A stretch of DNA of 64,000 nt, from positions 4,045,001-4,109,000 of the forward strand of contig NZ_CP080519.1 of NCBI RefSeq assembly GCF_019468465.1, in the 5' to 3' direction. The stretch's first letter is position 1; every line of letters begins with the position of its first letter. The notes under the pieces are model-generated. The model was not told the origin of the DNA, did no database searches, and worked only from the letters and a program-made list of their open reading frames with translations. The stretch comes from Amycolatopsis sp. DSM 110486 (lineage in GTDB: Bacteria > Actinomycetota > Actinomycetes > Mycobacteriales > Pseudonocardiaceae). A program made the translations under genes and the position numbers. Positions 35,204 to 43,733 of this stretch are shown here, piece by piece.

Positions 35204-35246
35204 CCAAGGTTGTCCACAACGCCCGAACGGCTGTGGACAACCTTGG
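35204..35246. other. Perfect stem-loop containing DnaA-box-like sequences
   Basis: Fifteen-base perfect arms CCAAGGTTGTCCACA (35204-35218) and its complement (35232-35246), 13-base loop. Each arm contains TTGTCCACA, the actinobacterial DnaA-box form. It lies between the nitrilase end and the trmO start and may serve as the nitrilase terminator. Confidence 0.75.
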
Positions 35247-35299
35247 GGACCCAGCGGTGACAGGGGATGAGCGCGCCACCGCCGGGGGGGCGAAACGGG

Positions 35300-36310
35300 T
35301 TAGACAGCCGCCGGCTCGGCGGGGATTTCCTCGATCTGCTCAGGCGCCGGCCGGGTTTCCTCCACCGGACGACGCCGGGTGCGGTTCAGCAGCAGCCGCG
35401 TCACATCGGGCCGCGAGTAGTGCCCGACCGGGTCCGCCGCCGCCTTCGCGATCGGGATCGCCGAAAGATCGATGTCCGCGTACAGGATTCCTTCCTCGTC
35501 CTCCGCCAGCGGCTCGGCGAGCGGGCTGCCGTCCGGGCCGAAGATGCGCGCGAACCCGCCGCCGCGCTGGAGCAGCTGTTCCTTCATCGGGGTGTCGCAG
35601 AACAGCTCCATCCCGGCGTCACCCACGAGCGCGCACGGAGCGATCACGAAACACTGCCCCTCCACCGCGTACATGCGCGAAGCCGACGTGTTCACCTCCG
35701 CCCCGAGCGCGTACGCCGCTCCCTTGTAGACGGAGAAGCTCGGCCACGAAGCCACGTGCACCTGCTCGTCCATGCCGTACATCGCGTACTTCGTGAGCGG
35801 CTGCAGGTGCTCCCAGCAGCACAGCGCGCCGACGCGGCCGATGCCGGCGACGTCGTGCACCACCAGGTCGGAGCCGTCGCCCTCGCCGTACACCGTGCGC
35901 TCCACGAACGTCGGCTTCAGCTTGCGGCGGGCGCCGACCAGCTCGCCGTCGGCGGAGATCGTCGCCTGCGCCATGTACAGGCTGCCGCCCGACTGCTCGG
36001 AAAAGCCCATCACCACGTTGATGCCGTGCTGCTTCGCGCCGTCGAGCAGCCGCTTGAAGCGCGGGCTGTCGAGGCTGATCGAGTTTTCGTGGTAGCGGCC
36101 CACGAACTGCATGCCCCACGCCGGCGAGTCGAGCCACAGCCACCACGGGTACCCCGGGACGAACGTCTCCGGGAAGGTGATCAAACCGGCGCCGTTGCGC
36201 GAGGCCTCGGCCATGAGTGCGATCGACTTGTCGATGGTCGCGTCGGCGTCCAGCCACACCGGCTCCGCCTGCACGGCCGCTGCCTTGAAAGAGCCCGAGT
36301 AGGTGATCAC
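35300..36310 (-). CDS. Nitrilase (carbon-nitrogen hydrolase)
   Basis: A 336-residue nitrilase of the aliphatic/arylacetonitrile type. The catalytic triad is Glu in [13 protein letters not shown], Lys in RRKLKPT and Cys in [12 protein letters not shown]. It hydrolyses nitriles directly to carboxylic acids and ammonia. About 40 charged, Pro/Glu-rich residues extend the C-terminus. It is divergent from the AraC regulator at 36464, an arrangement like the nitrilase/NitR activator pair of Rhodococcus. Confidence 0.93.
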   Translation of the reverse strand: MITYSGSFKAAAVQAEPVWLDADATIDKSIALMAEASRNGAGLITFPETFVPGYPWWLWLDSPAWGMQFVGRYHENSISLDSPRFKRLLDGAKQHGINVVMGFSEQSGGSLYMAQATISADGELVGARRKLKPTFVERTVYGEGDGSDLVVHDVAGIGRVGALCCWEHLQPLTKYAMYGMDEQVHVASWPSFSVYKGAAYALGAEVNTSASRMYAVEGQCFVIAPCALVGDAGMELFCDTPMKEQLLQRGGGFARIFGPDGSPLAEPLAEDEEGILYADIDLSAIPIAKAAADPVGHYSRPDVTRLLLNRTRRRPVEETRPAPEQIEEIPAEPAAV

Positions 36311-36463
36311 GCGCTGTCCTTCCCTTCGCCTGCCTGTTCGGCCGAAGGTAGGAGCACCCGAACCCAGTGGCTTGCCTCACAGCGCACCGGGGGTTGACGG
36401 AGAGCGCACGGCTGGTGTGTCGCGCCCGGATCAGCGCATACTTGCTGCTCAGGTGGTGGTGCG

Positions 36464-37393
36464 ATGAGCATGGTGCTGACAACCGACACGCAGCCGGAGG
36501 CCGAACGCGTGGCCTTCTGGCACGAGGTCGTGTGCCGTTCGTTCGTGCCGCTCAACGTCGCCACTCCCGACGCCGAAGCGTTCTCCGGCTCCGTCGCCAA
36601 TGACCGCCTCGGCCGCGTCCAGCTCTCCACCGTGCACGCCGCCGCGCAGCGCGTCCGCCGGACTCCGCGGCTCGTGGCCGAGGCGGGCGACGAGTTCGTG
36701 CTCCTCGGTTTGCAGCGGCTCGGCCCCGGCGTGGTCACGCAGGACGGCCGCCGCGCCGTGATCCGCCCCGGCGACCTGGTGTTCTACGACGCCGCGCGTC
36801 CGTACGAGCTGTGGTTCCCCGGCGAGTTCGAGATGAAGGTCTTCATGGTGCCGCGCCGGTTCCTCGGCGTCGGCGACGCGGATCTGCACCGCGTCACGGC
36901 CACCACGCTGCGCCCCGACGCCGGCGTGCCCGCGCTCGCCTCGCCGTTCCTGGCGCGGCTCACCGCGGCCGAAGGCGCGGCGGGCGAACGGCTGGCCGCG
37001 TCGGCGTTGAACCTGCTCGAATCGCTGGTCCTCGACGGCGCCGAAACGCCCGAGCCGACGCTCCTGCTGCGGATCCGCACCTTCATCGCCGACCACCTCG
37101 GCGAGCCCGACCTGTCGCCGGCGACGATCGCGGCCGCGCACCGGATTTCCGTGCGCTACCTGCACAAGCTCTTCTCCGCCGACGGCGTGTCCGTCGTGCG
37201 CTGGATCCAGCAGCAGCGGCTGGCGGAATCGCGCCGCGACCTGGGCCGCACCAGCGCGACGGTCGCCGCCATCGCCCACCGCTGGGGCTTCTCGGACGCT
37301 GCGCACTTCAGCCGTTCGTTCAAGGCGGCCTACGGGGTTTCACCACGGGAGTGGCGGATCGCTTCCGCTCCCGGCCGGGGCGGCGCAGACTGA
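36464..37393 (+). CDS. AraC-family activator, NitR-like
   Basis: A 309-residue AraC/XylS regulator. The N-terminal ligand-binding domain is of the AraC_binding_2 type (FWHEVVCRSFVPLNV, GDLVFYDAARPYELWFPGEF). The C-terminal double helix-turn-helix runs through LSPATIAAAHRISVRYLHKLFSADG and HRWGFSDAAHFSRSFKAAYGVSPREWR. It probably activates the divergent nitrilase gene in response to a nitrile or amide. The stop lies just before hypF, but a functional link with hydrogenase maturation is unlikely. Confidence 0.92.
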   Translation: MSMVLTTDTQPEAERVAFWHEVVCRSFVPLNVATPDAEAFSGSVANDRLGRVQLSTVHAAAQRVRRTPRLVAEAGDEFVLLGLQRLGPGVVTQDGRRAVIRPGDLVFYDAARPYELWFPGEFEMKVFMVPRRFLGVGDADLHRVTATTLRPDAGVPALASPFLARLTAAEGAAGERLAASALNLLESLVLDGAETPEPTLLLRIRTFIADHLGEPDLSPATIAAAHRISVRYLHKLFSADGVSVVRWIQQQRLAESRRDLGRTSATVAAIAHRWGFSDAAHFSRSFKAAYGVSPREWRIASAPGRGGAD

Positions 37394-37397
37394 GCCG

Positions 37398-39650
37398 ATG
37401 GCGCTCGGGCGCTTCGCGGTGCGGGTCGACGGAGTGGTGCAGGGCGTAGGGTTCCGGCCCTTCGTCCACGGGCTCGCGCGGCGGTTCGGGCTCACCGGCT
37501 TCGTCGGCAACGACAGCCGCGGGGTGTTTGCCGAGGTTGAAGGCGCTTCCGAGGCACTGAACGCCTTCGTGACGGCGTTGCGGGACGAGGCGCCGCCGTT
37601 GGCTGTGGTCGACGACGTGCGGGTGACGTCGGTGCCGGCCACGGGATCAATCGGCTTCGAGATCGTCGCCAGCCCGGCCGGAGGCGAAGCGGCGACGTTG
37701 GTGTCCGCGGACAGTGCGACCTGCGCGGAGTGCCTGGCCGAGCTGCGGAATCCGGGGGACCGAAGGTACCGGTACCCGTTCGTCAACTGCACCAACTGCG
37801 GGCCGCGGTTCACGATCGTGCGCGGGGTGCCGTACGACCGGCCGCTGACGACGATGGCCGGGTTCGCGTTGTGCGCGGAATGCAAGCAGGAGTACGAAGA
37901 TCCGGGTGATCGGCGGTTCCACGCGCAGCCCGTGTGCTGCCCGGTTTGCGGGCCACGGCTGGAGTTCTCGGGTGGCGGGGAGCCGATCAGGTCCACTGTG
38001 GACGCATTGGCAGCGGGCGCGGTGGTCGCGGTGAAGGGACTCGGCGGTTATCACCTCGCCGTTGACGCGGCGAACGAAACGGCCGTCGCCGCGCTGCGCG
38101 GCAGGAAACACCGCGAGGACAAGCCGTTCGCCGTGATGGTCCCCGATCTCGCGGCCGCGCGGGAGATCGCGGAGGTCGACGAGGTCGCCGCGGCAGTGCT
38201 GACCGGGCACCGGCGGCCGATCGTGCTGCTCCCACGCGTCGCGAACGGACCGCTCGCGCGCTCGGTGGCGCCCGGCAACCGACGCGTCGGGGTCATGCTG
38301 CCGTACACGCCGCTGCACCACCTGCTGCTCGGTGATCTCGGCCGGCCGATCGTGCTGACCAGCGCGAACGTGTCCGACGAACCCATCGTCTACCGCGACG
38401 AAGACGCCTTCGCGCGGCTGTCCGGGATCGCCGACGCCTTCCTCACGCACGGCCGGGCCATCCACACCCGAACCGACGACTCCGTGGTGCGGGTGTGGCG
38501 CGACCGGGTGCAGCTGCAGCGCCGTTCGCGTGGTTACGTGCCGGAGCCCGTGACGCTGCGCTCAAGGCTCCCCGAGCACATCCTGGGGTGCGGCGCCGAA
38601 CTGAAGAACACGTTCTGCCTGGCCAAGGACACCCACGCGTTCCTCTCCCACCACATCGGTGACCTTGACAACTACGAGACGTTCAAGGCCTACGAGACCG
38701 GCATCGCGCACTTCCGCGAGCTGTTCGACCTCACGCCGACAGTCGTCGCCCACGACCTGCACCCCGAGTACCTGTCGACGAAATACGCCCTGGACCTGGA
38801 CGACGTCGAGCTCGTCGGCGTGCAGCACCACCACGCCCACATCGCCTCCTGCCTCGCCGACAACGGCGAAGCCGGCCCCGTCCTCGGCGTCGCGTTCGAC
38901 GGCACCGGCTACGGCACCGACGGCACGCTCTGGGGCGGCGAGTTCCTCAAAGCCGACCTCGCCGGGTTCGACCGTCTGGCGCACCTCGCGCCCATCCGGC
39001 TGCCCGGCGGCACCACGGCCATCCGCCAGCCCTGGCGCATGGCCGCCGCCTACCTCGACGCCGCAAACATCCAGGTGACAGCCCTGCGAGCCCGCCACGA
39101 AGACCAGTGGGAAGACGTCCTCCACCTCGCCCGCACCGGCCTGGCTTCCCCTCTGACGTCCAGCGCCGGCCGGCTGTTCGACGCCGTCGCCGCCGTGCTC
39201 GGCGTCCGCGACGAGATCAACTACGAGGGCCAGGCCGCCGTCGAGCTGGAGCAACTCGCCGATCCGGCAGAACGCACCGCTTACCGCTGCGAGCAGACCC
39301 CGGCGGGAGTGTCCGGTGTGGACTTGCTCCGAGCCGTCGTCGAGGACCTCGACCACGGCACCCCACGCCCGGTCGTCGCCGCCCGTTTCCACAACGGCGT
39401 CGCCGAAGCCATCACCGAAACCTGCACGCGGCTCAGGGACACGACAGCACTCACGACCGTCGCCCTGTCCGGCGGCGTCTTCCAGAATCTTCTTCTCCTG
39501 GAAAGAACCGTGGAATCATTGGAAGACAAGGGTTTCCGGGTCCTCACCCACTCCCGTGTGCCGACCAACGACGGCGGCATCAGCCTCGGCCAGGTCGCTG
39601 TCGCAGCCAGCCGTACCACTCGTCCAGGCCGTCACCCCGGGTCGCGCTGA
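37398..39650 (+). CDS. hypF: HypF, carbamoyltransferase for hydrogenase cyanide-ligand synthesis
   Basis: A 750-residue multidomain enzyme. The acylphosphatase domain contains GVVQGVGFRPFVHG. Two zinc fingers (CAECLAELRNPGDRRYRYP through NCTNCGP, and CAECKQEYEDPGDRRFHAQP through CCPVCGP), a YrdC-like domain and a Kae1-like domain with HHAHIASCLADNG follow. It uses carbamoyl phosphate and ATP to carbamoylate the HypE C-terminal cysteine. It is on the strand opposite to the rest of the hyp genes, and its 3' end overlaps that of hypB by 71 bases. Confidence 0.96.
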   Translation: MALGRFAVRVDGVVQGVGFRPFVHGLARRFGLTGFVGNDSRGVFAEVEGASEALNAFVTALRDEAPPLAVVDDVRVTSVPATGSIGFEIVASPAGGEAATLVSADSATCAECLAELRNPGDRRYRYPFVNCTNCGPRFTIVRGVPYDRPLTTMAGFALCAECKQEYEDPGDRRFHAQPVCCPVCGPRLEFSGGGEPIRSTVDALAAGAVVAVKGLGGYHLAVDAANETAVAALRGRKHREDKPFAVMVPDLAAAREIAEVDEVAAAVLTGHRRPIVLLPRVANGPLARSVAPGNRRVGVMLPYTPLHHLLLGDLGRPIVLTSANVSDEPIVYRDEDAFARLSGIADAFLTHGRAIHTRTDDSVVRVWRDRVQLQRRSRGYVPEPVTLRSRLPEHILGCGAELKNTFCLAKDTHAFLSHHIGDLDNYETFKAYETGIAHFRELFDLTPTVVAHDLHPEYLSTKYALDLDDVELVGVQHHHAHIASCLADNGEAGPVLGVAFDGTGYGTDGTLWGGEFLKADLAGFDRLAHLAPIRLPGGTTAIRQPWRMAAAYLDAANIQVTALRARHEDQWEDVLHLARTGLASPLTSSAGRLFDAVAAVLGVRDEINYEGQAAVELEQLADPAERTAYRCEQTPAGVSGVDLLRAVVEDLDHGTPRPVVAARFHNGVAEAITETCTRLRDTTALTTVALSGGVFQNLLLLERTVESLEDKGFRVLTHSRVPTNDGGISLGQVAVAASRTTRPGRHPGSR

Positions 39651-40308
39651 TCTCCACCACGCGCGCGTCCGGGTTGACGTGCCGCAGGTCGTGCAGGAAC
39701 TCCGGCACCGAGAACGACACATACGGCAGCAGGTCGATCTTGTTGAGCAGCACCAGATCCGTCGATGCGAACATGTGCGGGTACTTCAGCGGTTTCCCCG
39801 GCCCCTCGGTCACGGACATGATCACCACGCGCGCCGCCTCGCCGAGGTCGAACAACGCGGGGCACACGAGGTTCCCGACGTTCTCCACGAACAGCACCGA
39901 ACCCCGCGCCGGCGCCAACGTGTCGAGCGCGCGCGAGAGCATCGTCGCGTCGAGGTGACAGCCGGCGCCGGTGTTGATCTGCACGACCGGCGCGCCCGAA
40001 GCCTTGATCCGGTCGGCGTCCAGCAGTGTCTCCTGGTCACCTTCGACCACCGCGAGCGGCACTGACGCACCCAAAGCGTGCACGGTCTGTTCCAGCAACG
40101 TCGTCTTGCCCGCACCAGGGGAACTCATCAGGTTGACCGCGAAGACCCCCAGCTCGGCAAGCCGTGAGCGGTTGTGCCCGGCCAGGTGGTCGTTCTTGGC
40201 CAGCACGTCCTGCTCCAGCAGCACCGTGTGAGAACCCTCCGCGTGCGAATGATCATCGGCGTGGGAATGGACCGCCGCGTCATCCGAACAACCACACGTC
40301 GCACACAC
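39580..40308 (-). CDS. hypB: HypB, nickel-insertion GTPase
   Basis: A 242-residue GTPase for nickel delivery to the hydrogenase large subunit. The N-terminus has CATCGCSD and a His-rich nickel-storage stretch (HSHADDHSHAEGSH). GTPase motifs are the P-loop SSPGAGKTTLLEQ, the metal-site GAGCHLD, and NKIDLLPY. GTG 40308 gives the typical start and follows hypA by one base. As last gene of the hydrogenase operon it converges on hypF. The 3' overlap places 71 bases of each gene antisense to the other. Confidence 0.95.
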   Translation of the reverse strand: MCATCGCSDDAAVHSHADDHSHAEGSHTVLLEQDVLAKNDHLAGHNRSRLAELGVFAVNLMSSPGAGKTTLLEQTVHALGASVPLAVVEGDQETLLDADRIKASGAPVVQINTGAGCHLDATMLSRALDTLAPARGSVLFVENVGNLVCPALFDLGEAARVVIMSVTEGPGKPLKYPHMFASTDLVLLNKIDLLPYVSFSVPEFLHDLRHVNPDARVVEISATRGDGLDEWYGWLRQRPGRG

Positions 40309-40309
40309 C

Positions 40310-40639
40310 TCAAACCACCTCCACGGACTTGATGCGAAGCTGCCGTCCCGCCAGCACCTCGACGTTCGCGCTGCCGCACGCGCACAGCAGGATCGGGTCG
40401 TCGATCCCGAACTCCGCCCCGCAGTCCCGGCACGCGGCCCGCCCGGGTGGCTCGTCGATCTCCAACTCCGCGCCCTGCAACGACGTCCCCTCGCACACCA
40501 CGTCGAAGCAGAACCGCACGCTGTCCGGCACCACGCCGGACAGCCGCCCGATCTCCAGCCGCACACTGCGCACGGCCTGAGACCCCAGCCGCGAGACGAT
40601 CGCGTCCACGACGCTCTGCGTGATCGACATCTCGTGCAC
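40310..40639 (-). CDS. hypA: HypA, nickel metallochaperone
   Basis: A 109-residue HypA with nickel-binding His2 (VHEMSIT, initiator GTG read as Met) and a zinc site made of CRDCGAEF and LCACGS. It works with HypB in nickel insertion. The start at 40639 overlaps the hypE stop by one base (TAGTG). Confidence 0.95.
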   Translation of the reverse strand: MHEMSITQSVVDAIVSRLGSQAVRSVRLEIGRLSGVVPDSVRFCFDVVCEGTSLQGAELEIDEPPGRAACRDCGAEFGIDDPILLCACGSANVEVLAGRQLRIKSVEVV

Positions 40640-41715
40640 TAGCAGATCCTCGGCAGCGGGTCGCCCACCAGCATGTCCACGATCCGTGTGCCGCCGAACG
40701 CGGTGTTCAGCAGCACCAGGCCCGGCGGATCGTCGGCCACGCGGCCGATCACCGCCGCCTCCGCGCCGAGCGGGTGCGAACGCAGCGCGGCCAGCGCGGC
40801 GTCGACCTGGGCGCCGTCGACGAACGTCACGATCCGGCCCTCGCACGCCACGTACAGCGGGTCGATGCCCAGCAGCTCCGACGCACCGCGCACCTCGTCG
40901 CGCACGGGCACCGCGTTCTCGTCGACGATCACCGCGACCTCGGCGGCCTTGGCGACCTCGTTGAGGATCGTCGCCACGCCGCCGCGGGTCGCGTCGCGCA
41001 TCGCGCGCACGCCGGGCACCGCCGCGAGCAGCCCCGCCACCAGCCCGTGCACGGGCGCGGTGTCGGACTCGATGTCGGCGTCGATGTCCAGCTCGCCACG
41101 GGCCAGCATGATCGTGACGCCGTGGTCCCCGATCGGCCCCGACACCAGCACCGCGTCGCCCGGTCGAACCGAGGAAACCCCCAGCCCCGAACGGATCGAG
41201 ACGCCGATGCCGGCGGTGTTGATGTACACGCCGTCGCCCTTGCCGCGCTGCACGACCTTCGTGTCCCCGGTGACGATCTGCACGTCGGCCGCGAGCGCCG
41301 CCGCCTTCATCGAGTCGACGATCTTCAGCAGGTCCTCGACGGGGAAGCCTTCCTCGAGGATGAACCCGGCCGTGAGGTAGAGCGGCCGCGAGCCGGACAC
41401 AGCGAGGTCGTTGACCGTGCCGTTCACGGCCAGGTCGCCGATGTCGCCGCCGGGGAAGAACAGCGGCGACACCACGAACGAGTCCGTGGTCAGCGCCAGC
41501 TGCGCCCCGCCGATGGCGAGCGCGGCCGCGTCCTCCAGCGGCTCCAGCAGCGGGTTGCGGAACGCGTCGAGGAACACCGCCTCGATCAGCGTGTGCGTCG
41601 CCTTGCCGCCCGAGCCGTGGGACAGCGTGATGCGCTCCTCGCGCACCTTCGCGCGCCGCCGCCGGGCGCGTTCGATGCGATCGAGCACCTGCTGCTCGCG
41701 TTCCGTGGTGGTCAT
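40639..41715 (-). CDS. hypE: HypE, cyanide-forming dehydratase
   Basis: A 358-residue HypE that converts the carbamoylated C-terminal cysteine into thiocyanate for the Fe(CN)2CO centre. The ATP-binding PurM-like fold shows LSHGSGGKATHTLI and DSFVVSPLFFPGGDIG. The C-terminus ends PRIC, with the essential terminal Cys. ATG 41715 overlaps the hypD stop. Confidence 0.96.
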   Translation of the reverse strand: MTTTEREQQVLDRIERARRRRAKVREERITLSHGSGGKATHTLIEAVFLDAFRNPLLEPLEDAAALAIGGAQLALTTDSFVVSPLFFPGGDIGDLAVNGTVNDLAVSGSRPLYLTAGFILEEGFPVEDLLKIVDSMKAAALAADVQIVTGDTKVVQRGKGDGVYINTAGIGVSIRSGLGVSSVRPGDAVLVSGPIGDHGVTIMLARGELDIDADIESDTAPVHGLVAGLLAAVPGVRAMRDATRGGVATILNEVAKAAEVAVIVDENAVPVRDEVRGASELLGIDPLYVACEGRIVTFVDGAQVDAALAALRSHPLGAEAAVIGRVADDPPGLVLLNTAFGGTRIVDMLVGDPLPRIC

Positions 41716-42839
41716 GCGTGGCTCGCCTCCCGCACGCGCTTGCGGCTGAACCGGCCGAAGTTGTAGTACGCCGCGCACGCGCCTTCGGGCGAGACCATGC
41801 AGGTGCCGATCGGCGTCTCCGGTGTGCACGCCGTGCCGAACACCTTGCACTCCCACGGCTTCAGCACGCCCTTGAGCACCTCACCGCACTGGCACGCCTT
41901 GGGATCCGCCACTCGTACGCCCGGCACGTCGAAGAGGCGCTCGGCGTCGAACGCCGCGTACTTCTCGCGCACGCGCATCGCCGAGTGCGAGATGAACCCG
42001 AGGCCGCGCCACTCGAAGTACGGCCGCAGCTCCATCACCTCGTTGATCACCTTGAGCGCCACGAGGTTGCCGTCCCACGGCACCACGCGTGAGTACTGGT
42101 TCTCCACCTCGGCGCGGTCTTCGGACAGCTGCACCATCAACATATAGATCGACTGCAGGATGTCCAGCGGCTCGAACCCGGCCACCACCACGGGCTTGCC
42201 GTAGTCGCGCGAGATGAACTCGTACGGCCGGCAGCCGATCACCGTCGAGACGTGGCCCGGGCCGAGGAACCCGTCGAGCCGCAGGTCGGGCGAGTCGAGG
42301 ATGGCTTTGATGGCCGGCACGATCGTCACGTGGTTGGCGAACACCGAGAAGTTCGGGAGGCCCTCGTCGGCCGCACGCAGCAGCGTCATCGCGGTCGACG
42401 GCGTGGTCGTCTCGAACCCGATGGCCATGAAGACCACCTGCAGGTCGGGGTTCTGCCGGGCGATCTTCAGCGAGTCGAGCGGCGAGTACACCATCCTGAT
42501 GTTGGTGCCCTCGGCGTTGGAGTCGAAGAAGTTCCCGCCCGAGCCCGGCACGCGCATCATGTCGCCGAACGAGGTCATCAGCACCCCGGGCCGGCGCGCG
42601 ATGCTGATCGCGTCGTCGATGCGGCCCATCGGGATCACGCACACCGGGCAGCCCGGGCCGTGCACGAGCTCGACGCTCTCGGGCAGGTAGTCCTCGAGGC
42701 CGTGCTTGTAGATCGTGTGCGTGTGGCCCCCGCACACCTCCATGAACTTGTAGTGCCTGCCGGGCTCGCACAGCGCGGTGATCTTGGCGGACAGCGCCCG
42801 CGCCTTGTCCGCGTCGCGGAACTCGTCGACGAACCGCAT
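41712..42839 (-). CDS. hypD: HypD, iron-site assembly Fe-S protein
   Basis: A 375-residue HypD scaffold with HypC for assembling Fe(CN)2CO. Conserved regions include KFMEVCGGHTHTIYKHG, GPGCPVCVIP, FMAIGFETTTP, GFLGPGHVSTVIG and the C-terminal cysteine-rich segment (CQCGEVLKG, FGTACTPETP) binding a 4Fe-4S cluster. Tight spacing to hypC (8 bases) and overlap with hypE. Confidence 0.96.
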   Translation of the reverse strand: MRFVDEFRDADKARALSAKITALCEPGRHYKFMEVCGGHTHTIYKHGLEDYLPESVELVHGPGCPVCVIPMGRIDDAISIARRPGVLMTSFGDMMRVPGSGGNFFDSNAEGTNIRMVYSPLDSLKIARQNPDLQVVFMAIGFETTTPSTAMTLLRAADEGLPNFSVFANHVTIVPAIKAILDSPDLRLDGFLGPGHVSTVIGCRPYEFISRDYGKPVVVAGFEPLDILQSIYMLMVQLSEDRAEVENQYSRVVPWDGNLVALKVINEVMELRPYFEWRGLGFISHSAMRVREKYAAFDAERLFDVPGVRVADPKACQCGEVLKGVLKPWECKVFGTACTPETPIGTCMVSPEGACAAYYNFGRFSRKRVREASHA

Positions 42840-42847
42840 GAGCGCTC

Positions 42848-43120
42848 CTAATCGATTCTGGACTCGAGCAGGGCGGCCATCTCGTCCTCGTACGCCTTCC
42901 CGATGCTCTCCAGGAACTCCAGCGCCGCGGCGGCCTCCTCCTCATCTATTTTGGACAGTGCGAACCCGACGTGGATGAGGATCCACTCACCGGGCTCGGG
43001 TGGGTCGTCGGCGAGCAGGCCGATGTTGATGGCCCGCTTCACCCCGCACACCGAGACTTTCGCGAGGTCCGGACGTTCCTCGCTGATCTCGATGATCTCG
43101 CCCGGAATGCCGAGGCACAC
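42848..43120 (-). CDS. hypC: HypC, hydrogenase maturation chaperone
   Basis: A 90-residue HypC, starting at GTG 43120 so that the protein begins MCLGIPGEI with the essential Cys2. The WILIHVGFALSKIDEEEA block is typical. It carries the iron precursor between HypD and the large subunit. A second, divergent HypC-like protein is encoded at 50432. Confidence 0.95.
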   Translation of the reverse strand: MCLGIPGEIIEISEERPDLAKVSVCGVKRAINIGLLADDPPEPGEWILIHVGFALSKIDEEEAAAALEFLESIGKAYEDEMAALLESRID

Positions 43121-43122
43121 GG

Positions 43123-43230
43123 CTATTTCCGGCTCATGTCGACGTAACGCTGCACGTCCGGCTTCACCTGCATGGCGATCCACGCCACCACGCCGACGAG
43201 CACGATCAGCAGCAGCAACCGCTTGAGCAT
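43123..43230 (-). CDS. 35-residue single-span membrane peptide
   Basis: A 35-residue peptide in the 110-base slot between the protease and hypC, with two-base gaps on both sides. It has a basic start (MLKR), one hydrophobic helix (LLLLIVLVGVVAWIAM) and a polar tail. Its precise operonic fit argues that it is real. Small proteins of this kind occur in actinobacterial hydrogenase operons (I recall DUF6893). Function unknown; membrane tethering of the cytosolic hydrogenase or a maturation factor is conceivable. Confidence 0.7.
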   Translation of the reverse strand: MLKRLLLLIVLVGVVAWIAMQVKPDVQRYVDMSRK

Positions 43231-43232
43231 GG

Positions 43233-43733
43233 TCAGACCTCCGTCTTGAGGGTGTCTTCCGGGAGACGCGGGGTGGTGCCCCACGCCAGTTCCTTCACCG
43301 CGCGCACGGCCGCGGGCACGGCCGCCGCGACCTCGGCGCTGAGTCCGATCCCGGACTCGACCGACTTCGGCTCGCAGCCCACGATCAGCACCCGCCCCGC
43401 GTCGCCGCCGAGCAGCCGCAGCAGGCGGAACACCGCCTCGGGCTGCATGCCGTGGGCGTCGATCACGGGCGCCGCCGCCATCGCGTCGACGTCGGCCTCG
43501 ATCAGCGACAACGTGCCCGGCTCGACCCCGTGCGGCGTCGCGTCGAGCAGTATCGTGGTGTCGTAGCCACCGAGCAGGTCGTAGGCCAGATGCAGGCCGG
43601 AGACGCCGTAGTCGGCGATCTGCACCCACTCCGGCAGCACTTCGTGTTCGAGCTGCTTGAGCACTTCGACGCCGAAGCCGTCGTCGCCGAGGAAGATGTT
43701 GCCGATCCCCGCCACCAGCACCTGTGGTCTCAT
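43233..43733 (-). CDS. Hydrogenase maturation endopeptidase
   Basis: A 166-residue HyaD/HycI-type protease that removes the C-terminal extension of the nickel-loaded large subunit. It opens VLVAGIGNIFLGDDGFGVEV with the first metal-binding acidic residue, has LLDATPHG, and carries the His of DAHGMQPEAVFRL. It overlaps the preceding gene by four bases. Its target is presumably the large subunit encoded at 46864. Confidence 0.93.
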   Translation of the reverse strand: MRPQVLVAGIGNIFLGDDGFGVEVLKQLEHEVLPEWVQIADYGVSGLHLAYDLLGGYDTTILLDATPHGVEPGTLSLIEADVDAMAAAPVIDAHGMQPEAVFRLLRLLGGDAGRVLIVGCEPKSVESGIGLSAEVAAAVPAAVRAVKELAWGTTPRLPEDTLKTEV

